DNA of 64,000 bases from Chromatiales bacterium (GCA_020351875.1 CP070671.1:135010-199009), one strand, 5' to 3'; shown: positions 50,915 to 63,501, counted from the first letter of the stretch. Translations and numbers: made by a program. Notes: a model not told the origin generated them from the letters alone.

Positions 50915-52492
50915 GTGAATCCTGACGCCGACCGGGTCCTGCCACCACTGATCGCTGCCTTGCTGGATGCGGCCCGTTTTCCGCATCCAGTGGTCGGGGT
51001 CGAGCTCGTGGAAACGCACATCTCGTGGGTGCTGCTGGCCGGGGATTTTGCCTACAAGATCAAGAAGCCCGTGGACCTGGGGTTCCTGGATTTCTCGACG
51101 CTGGACAAGCGGCGCCATTACTGCGAAGAAGAAGTGCGGCTGAACGAGCGCCTGGCGCCGGGCCTGTACCTCGACGTGGTCCCGATCGGCGGTACCCCAG
51201 AGCAACCCGCATGGGGCCAGGGTCGAGCCATCGAGTACGCCGTGCGTATGCGGCGTTTTCCCCAGCAAGCACAGCTGGATCGCATGCTCGACGCCGGCGA
51301 GCTGCGTGTTGACCACCTCGATGCCTTTGCCCGGCTCATCGCCGAATTTCATGGCTCCGCCGCGATCGCGGGTGCGCAGACGCCTTTCGGCGAGCAGGCC
51401 ACGGTGTATCGGCCGATCGAGGAAAACTTTCACGCGCTGCGGGGCGCCTTGAGCTCGCGCACCGTGCTGGATCAGCTCGATGGCGTCGAGGCGTGGGGCA
51501 TGGATCGTTTCCTGGCGCTTCGTGACCTGCTAGCGGCCCGCAAGCACGACGGTTTCGTGCGCGAGTGCCACGGTGACCTGCACCTGCGCAACCTGGCGTG
51601 GGTCGACAATCAGCCACTGGCCTTCGACTGCATCGAGTTCGATCCCGCGCTGCGCTGGATCGACGTCATGAGCGAGATCGCCTTCCTGACCATGGACCTG
51701 CGGGCGCGCGCTCAACCGGCCATGGCCGGGCGTTTTCTGAACCGTTACCTGGAGCGCACCGGCGACTATGCCGGCCTCGCGTTGCTGGCCTTCTACCAGG
51801 TCTACCGCGCGCTGGTGCGGGCGAAGGTAGACGCGATCAGGCTCCACCAGGCCGATATCTCGGCCACCGAGCAGGCGCAGGTGGAAGCCGAATGTGCCCG
51901 CTACCTGCAGCTGGCCCGGGAGTTCGGAAATCCCGGCTCGCCGTGGCTGGTCATTACCCGCGGCATGTCGGGTTCCGGCAAGACCACGCTGAGCGCGGGG
52001 ATCATGGAGCGGCTGGGCGCGATCCGGATCCGTTCAGACGTGGAGCGCAAGCGACTGTTCGGTCTGCCGGCGGAACAGCGTGCCGGGGCGGCACCGGGGC
52101 AGGGGATCTACACGGCGGAAGCCGGTCGCAAGACCTATGGCCGGTTACTGGAGCTGGCCGGAACGATCCTGGACGCAGGCTACCCGGTGATCGTGGATGC
52201 GGTGTTCGCCGAGCCCGAGCAGAGGTCTACTTTCCAGGCGCTCGCGGCAGACCGAAGCCTGCCGTTCCTGATCCTGGAGTTCTCGGCGTCTCCCGGCGAG
52301 CTCCGCGAGCGCATCACCGGCCGGCCCAAGGGGGCGTCCGATGCGGGGCTCGCCGTGCTGGAGCGGCAGATCGCCACGTGGCAGGCACTCTCGACTGCGG
52401 AGCAAGGCTGCCTGCTCACGATAGATACGGAACAACCGCTGGACGCTGACCGCATGGCCGCCAGGATCCGGCGCGCGCTGCGCAGGGACTGA
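50915..52492 (+). CDS. Aminoglycoside phosphotransferase-like / P-loop kinase fusion
   Basis: A 525-residue two-domain protein. Residues 1-330 resemble APH-type kinases, with ECHGDLHLRNLAW (the HGD-x-H-x-x-N catalytic loop) near residue 213 and AFDCIEFDP as the metal aspartate. Residues 340-525 are a P-loop domain with TRGMSGSGKTTLSAG, related to gluconate- or zeta-toxin-type kinases. The combination is widespread in proteobacteria but its substrate is unknown. GTG 50915 is the start; an ATG at 50907 is out of frame. Divergent from cooF across 209 bases. Confidence 0.85.
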   Translation: MNPDADRVLPPLIAALLDAARFPHPVVGVELVETHISWVLLAGDFAYKIKKPVDLGFLDFSTLDKRRHYCEEEVRLNERLAPGLYLDVVPIGGTPEQPAWGQGRAIEYAVRMRRFPQQAQLDRMLDAGELRVDHLDAFARLIAEFHGSAAIAGAQTPFGEQATVYRPIEENFHALRGALSSRTVLDQLDGVEAWGMDRFLALRDLLAARKHDGFVRECHGDLHLRNLAWVDNQPLAFDCIEFDPALRWIDVMSEIAFLTMDLRARAQPAMAGRFLNRYLERTGDYAGLALLAFYQVYRALVRAKVDAIRLHQADISATEQAQVEAECARYLQLAREFGNPGSPWLVITRGMSGSGKTTLSAGIMERLGAIRIRSDVERKRLFGLPAEQRAGAAPGQGIYTAEAGRKTYGRLLELAGTILDAGYPVIVDAVFAEPEQRSTFQALAADRSLPFLILEFSASPGELRERITGRPKGASDAGLAVLERQIATWQALSTAEQGCLLTIDTEQPLDADRMAARIRRALRRD

Positions 52493-52512
52493 ACGCGCCC
52501 TTTGCCGGCGTG

Positions 52513-53349
52513 TCAGCCCGTGAGAATCACGGAGCAATTGATGCGGTCGAGGACGTCGAGCGCAAGATGGCGATCCGCCTGTGCTTCATCGCGCGGCATT
52601 ACCAGCAGGCGGGCGGCCGCGCGCGTGGTTGCGGCCGCGATCTCCGCGGCGCGATCCTGCATATCGAGCTGGTGGTAACTGGCCGCGGGATAATCCCCCA
52701 CCATGTTTTTGGCCTGGTCACGCAACTCGGCCTGCTGCTGTTTGTCCGCCGCCGGCAGCAGCACGGACAGCGCCAGGCCGTCGGTCCGGGCGATGTCGAT
52801 AGCCGTCTGCAGGGCAGCACGCCCGCCCTCGGTGTCCTGGTAGACCACCGCGACACAGCCGGCGCTCTGGGGCGGTTCCTGCACGATGACCAGCGTCCGG
52901 GGACCGCTTGCCAGCAGTTCCGGAATCTGCACGCGCAACGAGAGCCGCTGGCCCATCCAGTCGCGGGCGCTGGCGACCACGAGCACGTCGAATCCGGCGC
53001 TGGCCTCCCGCAGCGATGTGGCCATGGGGCCCCGGGTCACCCGGAAAGTCGATGCCACATTCATGGCGCGTGCGCGACGTTCAAAAGCGGCCCTGACGCG
53101 TTGCCCCTGCGCGCGGATTTGCCGTTCCATGTCGGCCGCATCCGGCACCCTGGAGCTCGCGTCCTCGACCCGGATCTCCCGGGACACCGGCAGGCGGCTC
53201 AGGTTCAGGACTTCGAGATCTTCGATAAACAGTCCGGTGATCTCGGCGGGCTCGCGTGTCCACAGGCTCGTGAGTGCATGCTCGACGCTGCGTGGCGTTG
53301 CCGACAAGCTCATCGAGACCAGTATTCTGCGCCGGCCAGCCATGGTCAT
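52513..53349 (-). CDS. Universal stress protein-like, two-domain
   Basis: A 278-residue protein that reads as two tandem Usp-like alpha/beta domains (about 1-140 and 145-278). The first starts RRILVSMSLSATPRSVEHAL; each ends in a strand-rich segment (FDVLVVASARDWMG, RLLVMPRDEAQ). The ATP-binding G-x2-G-x9-G-S/T pattern is not clear. It overlaps the end of the Lon-family protease as ATGA, so the two are coupled. A stress role is inferred from the family and neighbour. Confidence 0.65.
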   Translation of the reverse strand: MTMAGRRRILVSMSLSATPRSVEHALTSLWTREPAEITGLFIEDLEVLNLSRLPVSREIRVEDASSRVPDAADMERQIRAQGQRVRAAFERRARAMNVASTFRVTRGPMATSLREASAGFDVLVVASARDWMGQRLSLRVQIPELLASGPRTLVIVQEPPQSAGCVAVVYQDTEGGRAALQTAIDIARTDGLALSVLLPAADKQQQAELRDQAKNMVGDYPAASYHQLDMQDRAAEIAAATTRAAARLLVMPRDEAQADRHLALDVLDRINCSVILTG

Positions 53350-55799
53350 TCGCCGTCTTTAGGGGTGCGGCGCTTTTGCTTCGCGGGCTTCGCGGCAAAT
53401 TCCCGCCGATGTTCAGCCATGGACCGCAATACGTTCTCGACGCTGCGGTTTACGCTGTTGACCGGAAAGACGCCGTCCTCGTCGCGGCTGCCGGCATCGC
53501 GGCCGGTGAGAAGGCTGATTGCCTGGTCGACGTTCTGCAGCGGGTACACGTGGAAACGCCCCTCGGCAATCGCGGTGACCACGTCTCCGCGCAGCATCAG
53601 GTGCTGTTCGTTGTCGGCGGGAATCAGCACACCCTGGTCGCCCGTCAGCCCCCGTGCATTGCAGATGTCGAAAAAGCCTTCGATCTTCTGATTGACACCA
53701 CCGATAGCCTGCATGCGGCCGTGCTGATCGACAGATCCCGTCACGGCCAGGTTCTGCTTGACCGGGATCTCGGCAATCGCCGAGATGAGCGCAACAAATT
53801 CGGCTACCGACGCGCTGTCACCATCCACACCACCGTAGCTTTGCTCGAAGACGAGGCTGGCGCCCAGCGACAACGGCACATCACGCGAGTACCTGGCGCC
53901 GAGCAGCGCTGACAGGATCAGCACGCCCTTGCTGTGTATCGAACCACCGAGCTCCGACTCGCGTTCGATGTCGATGACACGGCCTTCACCCAGCCGCACC
54001 GTCGCGGTAATTCGCGCGGGCTGACCGAAGGCGAACTCGCCCAGCTGGATGACTGACAGGCCGTTCACCTGGCCGGGCCGCTCACCTTCTGTGCGGACAT
54101 GAATCGTATTGCGTTCGATGGCCTCCAGGGTCTCGGTCCGCAGGCGGTCCAGGCGGTGCGTGCGCCGTTCCACGGCCAGGTCGACGTCCTGTGCTTCGGC
54201 CTGTTCAACACCTCGTTCCCGGCCCAGGAAATCCGCCTCGCTGAGCAGGTCCGTCACCCGTTCCACACCGGCCGACAGCTTGTCCGAGTCGCCTGCCGTC
54301 CGGGAACTCTCTTCGATGACGCGTGCGATGGCTGCCGCGGAGAACGGCAGTAATTCCTTGCGTTGCACGATGGTCGCCAGCATCTGACCGTAAAGGGGCA
54401 CGTTCTCGGCTGTGCGTGGAATACGATCCTCGAAGTCGGCCGCCACTTTGAACAGCTGGGGGAAGTCCGGGTCGAGCTGGCACAGCAGGTAGTAGAGCAG
54501 GCGGTTGCCCACCAGCGCGACCTTCACATCCAGGGGCATCGGGTCGGGCTCCAGGCTTTCGGCGGACATCAGGCTGAGGAGTTGCGCGACGGATTCGATC
54601 CGGACCTCGCGGTTCTTCAGCGCCCGTTTCAACGCATCCCAGGCGAAGGGCTGCATCAGGACTTTTTCCGCATCGAGCACGAGGTAGCCGGCGCTGGCCC
54701 GGTGCAGGGCGCCCGCTCGGATCATCGTGAAGTCGGTGATGAGGTTGCCGTATTGCTGCGTGTGCTCGATATGTCCTACCAGGTTCTGGTGGGTTGGATT
54801 GCTCTCGTACACCACGGCCGCTTCGGCGCCGGGCGCCGCTGAAACGAGTACGTTGACCTCGTAGCGCCGGAACAGGCGGGAGGTATCGACGCGCATGCCT
54901 GGCGGCAGGTTCGCCTGGTCTTCCGGAATACGAAATTCCTGGGCCCTCTCGATGACGTCGGCTTTCAGCGCATCCAGAAACTCGGTGGCGGGTGGCATCT
55001 CCTTGTAGCCTTCACGCAGGGTAGAGATCAGCGCACCCACTGCCAGGTTCGTCACGTTGGCGTCGAGATCCCGAATCTCCTCGCGTTTCTCCTTGTGCCA
55101 GTTCGGTACGTTCTCGAAATGCTGGCGAAGGCGGTCCGTCAACCGGTCGATGTCTTTTTCGATTTGTTTTTGCTCTGCGGCGGGAAGGGCGTCGAAATCT
55201 TTTTCCCCCAGCACGGCCCCGTCGCGTATGGGCGCCAGTGCGAACCCGTGCGGTGTCGGCAGCAGGCCGAGGTTGGCATTCTCGGCCTCTTCCTGGATCG
55301 CTTCCATCGCTTTTTTATTGCGATCTTCGAATGCCTGTTCGATCTCGGCACGGCGATTGCGATAGTTTTCGCTTTCAAAAGCTGCGGGAATTGAAACTCG
55401 CAGTTCTTCGATCAACCGCGTCACATCCTGTTTCAGCTTCAGCCCGACGCCGGCGGGCAGGGGCAAGCCCTTTGGCTTCTGCGGGTCCTCGAAATTGTTG
55501 ACGTAGCACCAGTCGGTGGCCGGCTTTCTGCGCTGTGCTTCCCGACGCAGCATCTCCAGCGTCACTTCATGGCGACTGCTGCCGGGATTGCCGAGCACGT
55601 ACAGGTTGAAACCCTCGTGCGGGATTCGGGCGCCGAACTCCAGCGCGCTCAGCGCGCGCTCCTGGCCCACCAGCGTGACGTCGGCCTCGACGTCTGCGGT
55701 CGTGGCGAAGCCGAGCGCTGCCGGGTCACAGCGGTGCACGACGGCCTCGGCTGGCAGGGCCTGCGGCGGAGTTGCGGCGGACTTGTCCTGACCGGGCAT
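53346..55799 (-). CDS. Lon-related protease with a degenerate ATPase loop
   Basis: An 817-residue protein of the AAA_32/Lon-C type (YcbZ-related). The C-terminal S16 domain has Ser662 in DGDSAS and Lys705 in NQKIEGF, the Ser-Lys catalytic dyad. The N-terminal ATPase-like part has GNPGSSRH at residues 70-77 where a GxxGxGKT/S Walker A is expected, so ATP binding is doubtful, as in ATP-independent LonC-type enzymes. A long helical insertion (about 130-290) is typical. ATG 55799. It would degrade unfolded or specific proteins in the cytoplasm. Confidence 0.88.
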   Translation of the reverse strand: MPGQDKSAATPPQALPAEAVVHRCDPAALGFATTADVEADVTLVGQERALSALEFGARIPHEGFNLYVLGNPGSSRHEVTLEMLRREAQRRKPATDWCYVNNFEDPQKPKGLPLPAGVGLKLKQDVTRLIEELRVSIPAAFESENYRNRRAEIEQAFEDRNKKAMEAIQEEAENANLGLLPTPHGFALAPIRDGAVLGEKDFDALPAAEQKQIEKDIDRLTDRLRQHFENVPNWHKEKREEIRDLDANVTNLAVGALISTLREGYKEMPPATEFLDALKADVIERAQEFRIPEDQANLPPGMRVDTSRLFRRYEVNVLVSAAPGAEAAVVYESNPTHQNLVGHIEHTQQYGNLITDFTMIRAGALHRASAGYLVLDAEKVLMQPFAWDALKRALKNREVRIESVAQLLSLMSAESLEPDPMPLDVKVALVGNRLLYYLLCQLDPDFPQLFKVAADFEDRIPRTAENVPLYGQMLATIVQRKELLPFSAAAIARVIEESSRTAGDSDKLSAGVERVTDLLSEADFLGRERGVEQAEAQDVDLAVERRTHRLDRLRTETLEAIERNTIHVRTEGERPGQVNGLSVIQLGEFAFGQPARITATVRLGEGRVIDIERESELGGSIHSKGVLILSALLGARYSRDVPLSLGASLVFEQSYGGVDGDSASVAEFVALISAIAEIPVKQNLAVTGSVDQHGRMQAIGGVNQKIEGFFDICNARGLTGDQGVLIPADNEQHLMLRGDVVTAIAEGRFHVYPLQNVDQAISLLTGRDAGSRDEDGVFPVNSVNRSVENVLRSMAEHRREFAAKPAKQKRRTPKDGE

Positions 55800-55859
55800 G
55801 TCGACTCCAGGTGAGTGAAACGGCGTAGCATCGCTCTTGTGGGCGGCTTCGGGCCTATA

Positions 55860-56489
55860 TTATGCCGCGTCCCTGACGCGGGCCAGCGCCAGCGCCAGTG
55901 CGGCAACCAGCAGGATCACGCCCGCCGCGCGGTCCCGGATGACGCTGGAACGCGTTTCGTGCAGGGCCTTGCCGATCTTTGCCGCCAGCGCGGCGTAGGC
56001 GCAGTCGAAACCCAGCGCGAGTAACCAGAAGGTGAGCGCCATCAGGACCAGCTCCGCCTGCGGCGAGACGGTGCCCGTCAGGAACTGCGGGAAGAACGCG
56101 ACGAAGAACAGCATGGTCGTTGGATTGGTCAGTGACACCAGGAAGCCCTCACCGAAGGCGGTACCCTGGCGCGGTCGCGGTGCGACACCAGCCGCCGGCT
56201 GCGCGCCGGCGCCGCGCCAGCGACGGATGCCGAGCCAGGTCAGGTACGCGATGCCCACCCACCGGATCAATCGTTGGCCGACAGCCACTTGCGTGATCAG
56301 GGACGTCAGGCCCGCCACCGCGATGGCGAGCTGGATGACCATTGCGGCGCTGATACCCGCAACAGTAAAAAAACCGGCGCGGATGCCGTCGCGCAGTGCG
56401 GTTGCGACGATTAGCAGGATGCTGGGTCCGGGAATGACGATCACCGCGGTAGACACCGCAATGAAGGCGAATAAGGCGCCCCCGCTCAC
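55860..56489 (-). CDS. LysE/RhtB family exporter
   Basis: A 209-residue inner-membrane exporter with about six helices. The N-terminal VIVIPGPSILLIVATALRDG contains the family PGP motif and GLTSLITQVAVGQRLIRWVGIAYL the second conserved block, with SLTNPTTMLFFVAFFPQFL in the middle. Such proteins export amino acids or related small molecules. It ends 12 bases from nrdJ on the same strand and could be read through from it. Substrate unknown. Confidence 0.9.
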   Translation of the reverse strand: MSGGALFAFIAVSTAVIVIPGPSILLIVATALRDGIRAGFFTVAGISAAMVIQLAIAVAGLTSLITQVAVGQRLIRWVGIAYLTWLGIRRWRGAGAQPAAGVAPRPRQGTAFGEGFLVSLTNPTTMLFFVAFFPQFLTGTVSPQAELVLMALTFWLLALGFDCAYAALAAKIGKALHETRSSVIRDRAAGVILLVAALALALARVRDAA

Positions 56490-56501
56490 CCTCGCGTGCC
56501 T

Positions 56502-58295
56502 TCAGTCGGCTTCGCGGTCTGCATCGCAGCAATGGGTGTCCGGCTGGGTGAGCACCGAACTGGTGGCCGGCGTCGGCCTGAATACGGTGCAGCCCTTCAG
56601 CCCCAGCCGGTAAGCCTCGCCGTACAGGCCGGCAAATTCCTCAAACCCCGAGGCGGCCGGCACGTTAACCGTCTTGGAAATCGAGTTGTCGACCCACGGT
56701 TGCAGTGCGGCCTGCATGGCCAGGTGATCGCGCGCACTGACGGCGGTTGCGGCGATGAACTCTGACGGCGTGTCGGCGCCGGGGTGTTCCCGTTGCCAGC
56801 TGTCCCACGCTGCGTCCCGGACCCGGTAAGTGTGACGCTGGCCGTCGGCCCCCAGCACCTGCCGGTCGAACTCCAGCGCAAACATGGGTTCGATACCGCT
56901 GGAGACATTGTTCGCGAGCAGGCTGATGGTGCCGGCCGGGGCGATGGCCAGCAGGTGACTGTTGCGAATGCCCGACCGGGCAATCCCGGCCCGAATATTC
57001 TGCGGCAGTCGTTTGGCAAACGGCCCTTGCAGGTACTCCTCGCCGTCGAACGCGGGGAACCGGCCGCGCTCGTCGGCGAGATCCACCGAGGCCTGGTACG
57101 CGGCATGGCAAATGGCCTGCAGGATTCGTGCCGCAGTGTCCCGCGCGCGTTGCGTGTCATAGCGTTGGCCGAGCATGGTCAGCGCATCGGCCAGGCCGGT
57201 CACGCCGAGGCCCAGCCGCCGGGTCTCCCGGGCGGCCGCTGCCTGTTGCGGCAACGGATAGCGGGAAATCTCGATCACGTTGTCGAGAAAGCGGACTGCG
57301 AGCCGCGCGGCTGCCTGCAGAGCTTCCATGTCCATCGCTGCGGCTGGCGTGAAAGCCCGGCTGACGAAACGGGTCAGGTTTAGTGAACCCAGGTTGCACG
57401 CACCGTAAGGGGGGAGGGGGATCTCCCCGCAGGGGTTCGTGGCCGTGATCTGCTCCCGGTACCACAGGTTGTTCTCGCGATTGATGGTGTCGATGAACAG
57501 CACGCCCGGCTCGGCGACCTCGTAGGCAGCGCGTTGCAGTCTTTCCCACAGGGCCCTGGCCGGCACGATCCGCGCCACTCGGCATGCCACTTCGCCGGCG
57601 GTATTGCTCCAGCGCCGGTGAATGACCGCGCCTTCCGCCGCATCGTCCGCCACGGGAAATACCAGTGGCCACTCCTGGTCGTTCTGAACCGCGGTCATGA
57701 AGTCGTCGGTGACCTGTACCGACAGGTTGAAGTTGCGCAACGCCGCAGGGTCGCGTTTGGCGTCGATGAAGGCTTCGATGTCGGGGTGGTCTATGCGCAG
57801 GGTGGCCATCATTGCGCCGCGCCGGGCGCCGGTGGACAGCATCGTCGCGCACATCGCATCCCAGATGTGCATGAAGGACACCGGCCCGGACGCAATGGTG
57901 CCCTTGCCGCGCACGGGGGTGCCGGCAGGCCGCAGCGTGGAGAAGTCATGGCCGATGCCGCCGCCCTGCTGCATCGTGACTGCGCCGGCCTTCAGTGAGT
58001 CGAAGATGCCCTCCAGGGTATCGTCGATGGGGCCCATGACGAAGCAGTTGAATAACGTGACGTCGCGATTCGTGCCCGCGCCGGCGAGGATGCGGCCGCC
58101 CGGCAGGAACCGGAAGTCCTGCAGCAGCCCCTGGAAGGCCTCGGTCCATTTCTCACGATGCTGGTCTTCCGCCTCTGCCACCGCCGCCGCCACGCGTCGC
58201 CAGGTGTCCGCCACCGAGGTTTCGCGGCCATGACGGTACTTCGCCGCCCAGACCTGGCGGGAGAGCTCGTTTTGAGTGAGGTTTGCCGGACTCAT
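56502..58295 (-). CDS. nrdJ: Adenosylcobalamin-dependent (class II) ribonucleotide reductase
   Basis: A 597-residue class II enzyme, making deoxyribonucleotides with a B12 radical, independent of oxygen. NPCGEIPL (about residues 288-295) is the active-site finger loop, TLFNCFVMGPIDD near the start holds a redox cysteine and NLGSLNLTRF follows the loop; HCCDAD at the end is the likely re-reducing cysteine pair. No N-terminal ATP-cone domain is present, so allosteric activity control is probably missing. No cobalamin riboswitch box was found in the 142-base upstream gap. Confidence 0.93.
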   Translation of the reverse strand: MSPANLTQNELSRQVWAAKYRHGRETSVADTWRRVAAAVAEAEDQHREKWTEAFQGLLQDFRFLPGGRILAGAGTNRDVTLFNCFVMGPIDDTLEGIFDSLKAGAVTMQQGGGIGHDFSTLRPAGTPVRGKGTIASGPVSFMHIWDAMCATMLSTGARRGAMMATLRIDHPDIEAFIDAKRDPAALRNFNLSVQVTDDFMTAVQNDQEWPLVFPVADDAAEGAVIHRRWSNTAGEVACRVARIVPARALWERLQRAAYEVAEPGVLFIDTINRENNLWYREQITATNPCGEIPLPPYGACNLGSLNLTRFVSRAFTPAAAMDMEALQAAARLAVRFLDNVIEISRYPLPQQAAAARETRRLGLGVTGLADALTMLGQRYDTQRARDTAARILQAICHAAYQASVDLADERGRFPAFDGEEYLQGPFAKRLPQNIRAGIARSGIRNSHLLAIAPAGTISLLANNVSSGIEPMFALEFDRQVLGADGQRHTYRVRDAAWDSWQREHPGADTPSEFIAATAVSARDHLAMQAALQPWVDNSISKTVNVPAASGFEEFAGLYGEAYRLGLKGCTVFRPTPATSSVLTQPDTHCCDADREAD

Positions 58296-58437
58296 GTCAA
58301 ACCGCCCGATCCCCAGCAGGGTTCACGCAAGCGATCGCGGCGCCAGGCGCCCGCGGACCGCTAACCTGCCTGCAGTGTACAGCCAGGGTGGCCGGTGTTG
58401 CGGGAAGTTGCGGCCCCGCGCGAGCGGCCGGTAGCGC

Positions 58438-60900
<2,463 letters not shown>

Positions 60901-62274
60901 CTAGCTGGCAGGGCAGGCGATGGTTCTCGGCGTGCCGGTTGCGTCGACCGTGGCCAGTTTCACTGGCCGGCGCCACACGCGCTGGACGTATTCCAGCACC
61001 TTCTCCGAGCGGCCAAGGTCCAGGCCCCGGCCGTCCGTCTCGTGTTCGTGCACGAGGTGCAGCGTGCCATCGGTGTCGACATGCTGGGCCAGCACCGTGG
61101 GGGCGCCGAAATGGTATTTCGGGGCCAGAATCTGGTCTCGCAGCTCGTTGATGTCCGTGTCCAGGATTGTGATCGTCCCGTCCTTGTCAGCTTCGTAACG
61201 GAACAGCTTCAGCTCTTCTGCCAGGTCTTCCGTCAGGTAGTTGCGGATGAAGCTGAAATCATCGTCCTGTTCGCGGATCTCGAAGGCCTTTTCCAGACCG
61301 TGCTCCTCGATGATCTTTTCCCACATGGAAAAGCCGAGGTGGTAGGGGTTCACATTCAATGAGGCCTGCTTGTCGGCCGCGTGCGGGCGAACAACGTCGG
61401 AGTGGGTCTTGATGGCGTCCAGGTAATCACTTTGCGGAAGGAAATCCGCTTCCCGCAACAGGCGCGCGTGCCAGTAGGAGGCCCAGCCCTCGTTCATGAT
61501 CTGGCAGGCGAACACCGGGTAGAAGTAAAAAGACTCCTCGCGCACGGCCAGGAAGATGTCCCGCTCCCACGGTTCCATTTCCGGCGCAGACTGTGCCAGG
61601 AACCACAGCAGGTCGCGCTCCGCCGGGCCTGCTGCGGCGTTCTCGGGCTCCTCAGACCCGCCGTCTCCGGTCCCATCGCCTTCGCCGGGCAGGTCCCGGT
61701 AGCGGGCCTTGAACGGGTCTACGACAGGTTTGCCGTTGCCGTTCTCCCGGCCCTTCGCTTTGCCCCGGCGCACCCCTTTGAAAATGTCGATGTGGCTCTC
61801 CAGCGCCAGGGCCGCATCCAGCACGCGCTCCACCTTCTCTTCGCCATGTTCCTCGATGGCCATCGCGATGCGTCGTGCGTGACTGGCCGCCAGTTCCACG
61901 ATCTTGTAGCCGAGCTGCTTCTGGCTGCGCCGGAACAACTCGTTGTTCTTCGAGAAATCCGCATGGCCGAGCACGTGGGCCGTGACCAGCGTGTTTTCCT
62001 GCACGCTGTTGTTCTTGGCCAGATAGGCCTGCCCGGGGTTGCCCGGGAACACCACTTCGAACAGTCTCGAATGGCCCATACGGTGCTGAATGAGCTGGTA
62101 GATGTAGCGCACGCCGAAGGACCAGTGCGGCATGCGCACCGGCAAACCGTACACGGCGATTTCCATCATGAAGCTGTCCGGGACTTCTTCGAAAGACACC
62201 GGGTAGTAGTCCAGGCCCTGATCCCGGCCGAGGGCTTCCAGCTTGACGAGGCGGTCTTCCAGGGTGCTTGTCAT
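60901..62274 (-). CDS. spoVR: SpoVR family protein
   Basis: A 457-residue SpoVR/YcgB protein. SFGVRYIYQLIQHRMGHSRLFEVVFPG near residue 65 and CQIMNEGWASYWHARLLREAD near 250 are the conserved blocks; the histidine/glutamate (NEGWASYWH) may bind metal. The biochemical function is unknown; in E. coli and others it acts with YeaH and PrkA in stress and stationary-phase responses. I took ATG 62274 (MTSTLEDR) with GAGG upstream over 62298. It is third in the prkA-yeaH-spoVR operon, 30 bases after yeaH. Confidence 0.93.
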   Translation of the reverse strand: MTSTLEDRLVKLEALGRDQGLDYYPVSFEEVPDSFMMEIAVYGLPVRMPHWSFGVRYIYQLIQHRMGHSRLFEVVFPGNPGQAYLAKNNSVQENTLVTAHVLGHADFSKNNELFRRSQKQLGYKIVELAASHARRIAMAIEEHGEEKVERVLDAALALESHIDIFKGVRRGKAKGRENGNGKPVVDPFKARYRDLPGEGDGTGDGGSEEPENAAAGPAERDLLWFLAQSAPEMEPWERDIFLAVREESFYFYPVFACQIMNEGWASYWHARLLREADFLPQSDYLDAIKTHSDVVRPHAADKQASLNVNPYHLGFSMWEKIIEEHGLEKAFEIREQDDDFSFIRNYLTEDLAEELKLFRYEADKDGTITILDTDINELRDQILAPKYHFGAPTVLAQHVDTDGTLHLVHEHETDGRGLDLGRSEKVLEYVQRVWRRPVKLATVDATGTPRTIACPAS

Positions 62275-62304
62275 CGGCCGGGCCTCATGGCTGGGCAACG
62301 CGCG

Positions 62305-63480
62305 TCAGGCCGCGTCGCCGGTCAACTGTTCCTGGAAGAAACCACGTATCGCCTTCCAGATGGAATCGTTGCTGGTCAGTGCATAGCTGTCGCTGGCAGC
62401 GCCGGCCTCGGCAACGGCCGAGAAGATCTTGGCCGTTTCGGTCGTCAGCGCGCGCTCTTCCGAAGACGGCGTTTCGATGTAGCCCATGAAACTGCTCTGG
62501 TCGCCCAGGCGCTTCAGCAAGGCTTCGGCCTTGTCGTGATCGTCGCGGAAATTCTCGCCGTCTGACGCATAGAACAGGTAGATGTTGTACTGGGACGGGT
62601 CGTAGCGCTCTTCGATGGCCTGCGAGACCATGTTGAAGGCCGTGGACGCGACGGTACCGCCCGACCCGCGGACCTGGAAGAATTCGCTTTCCTCGAATTC
62701 CCAAGCCTTGACCGTGTGGGCCACGAACACGGTATCGATTTGCTGGTACTGGCGGCGCAGACCCTGCATCACCCAGAAGAAGAAGGTCTTGGCGAGCTGC
62801 CGGTCGCGCACCTGCATGCTCGATGACACGTCCATGGCGAAAAACACCACGGCCTGGGTACTGGGCTGCTGGCGTCGGGCCAGTTGCCGGAAGCGCAGGT
62901 CTTCGTCGATGAAGGCCGGGCCGTCCCGGTTCACCGCGCGGCGCTTGATCGATTCTTTCATCGACCGGCGCCGATCCAGCCGGGAGCGGGCCCCGCGCCG
63001 GTCCCAGCCTTCGCGCACGTATTCGTCGTCCTTGACCCCGCCGGACTTGGCCTCGAGATTGGGCAGCTTCAGCTCTTCCCACAACCAGTCGATGATGTCG
63101 TCAACCTTCAGCTCGACCGCGAACTGGTAGCCGCCGTCGCCTTCGCCGCCGGCCTCTTTGCCACCCTGCGATTGCCCCGGCTGCTTTTGGCCCAGCTTGT
63201 CGCCGGGCTTCGCATCGCCCTGGCCGGCACCCTGCTGCTTCGCGTTCTGCCGCAGGCGGAACCGGAAGTGCTCCATGATGCGCACCGGAATCTGCACCGT
63301 GCGATCGCCGCTGCCCATCACCTCCGCGTTGGAGATGACTTCGGGCAGCTTGTCCTTTACGGCCTGGCGGATCTTGTCGTTGTGCCGCAGCCAGTCCCTC
63401 GCCCCGCGGGAGAACAGGTCGTACCATTGGCGACCCGTGTCTCCGCCGTAGGCTGAGAAAGTTGACGGCGTATCGGTCAT
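62305..63480 (-). CDS. yeaH: YeaH/YhbH family protein (DUF444)
   Basis: A 391-residue protein with a von Willebrand factor A-like C-terminal half: FFAMDVSSSMQVRDRQL near residue 225 contains the D-x-S-x-S MIDAS metal motif, followed by DTVFVAHTVKAWEF and IYLFYASDGENF. A glycine/lysine/glutamine-rich linker (about 85-115) separates it from the N-domain. It works with PrkA and SpoVR, probably as an adaptor. It starts 21 bases after prkA and is part of that operon. Confidence 0.93.
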   Translation of the reverse strand: MTDTPSTFSAYGGDTGRQWYDLFSRGARDWLRHNDKIRQAVKDKLPEVISNAEVMGSGDRTVQIPVRIMEHFRFRLRQNAKQQGAGQGDAKPGDKLGQKQPGQSQGGKEAGGEGDGGYQFAVELKVDDIIDWLWEELKLPNLEAKSGGVKDDEYVREGWDRRGARSRLDRRRSMKESIKRRAVNRDGPAFIDEDLRFRQLARRQQPSTQAVVFFAMDVSSSMQVRDRQLAKTFFFWVMQGLRRQYQQIDTVFVAHTVKAWEFEESEFFQVRGSGGTVASTAFNMVSQAIEERYDPSQYNIYLFYASDGENFRDDHDKAEALLKRLGDQSSFMGYIETPSSEERALTTETAKIFSAVAEAGAASDSYALTSNDSIWKAIRGFFQEQLTGDAA

Positions 63481-63501
63481 GCAAGATCTCCGGCTCTCAG
63501 C

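Noticed and set aside
58296-58437. Cobalamin riboswitch upstream of nrdJ
   Set aside because: No GCCACTG B12 box on the minus strand, and the gap is too short and G+C-rich to form the known fold.
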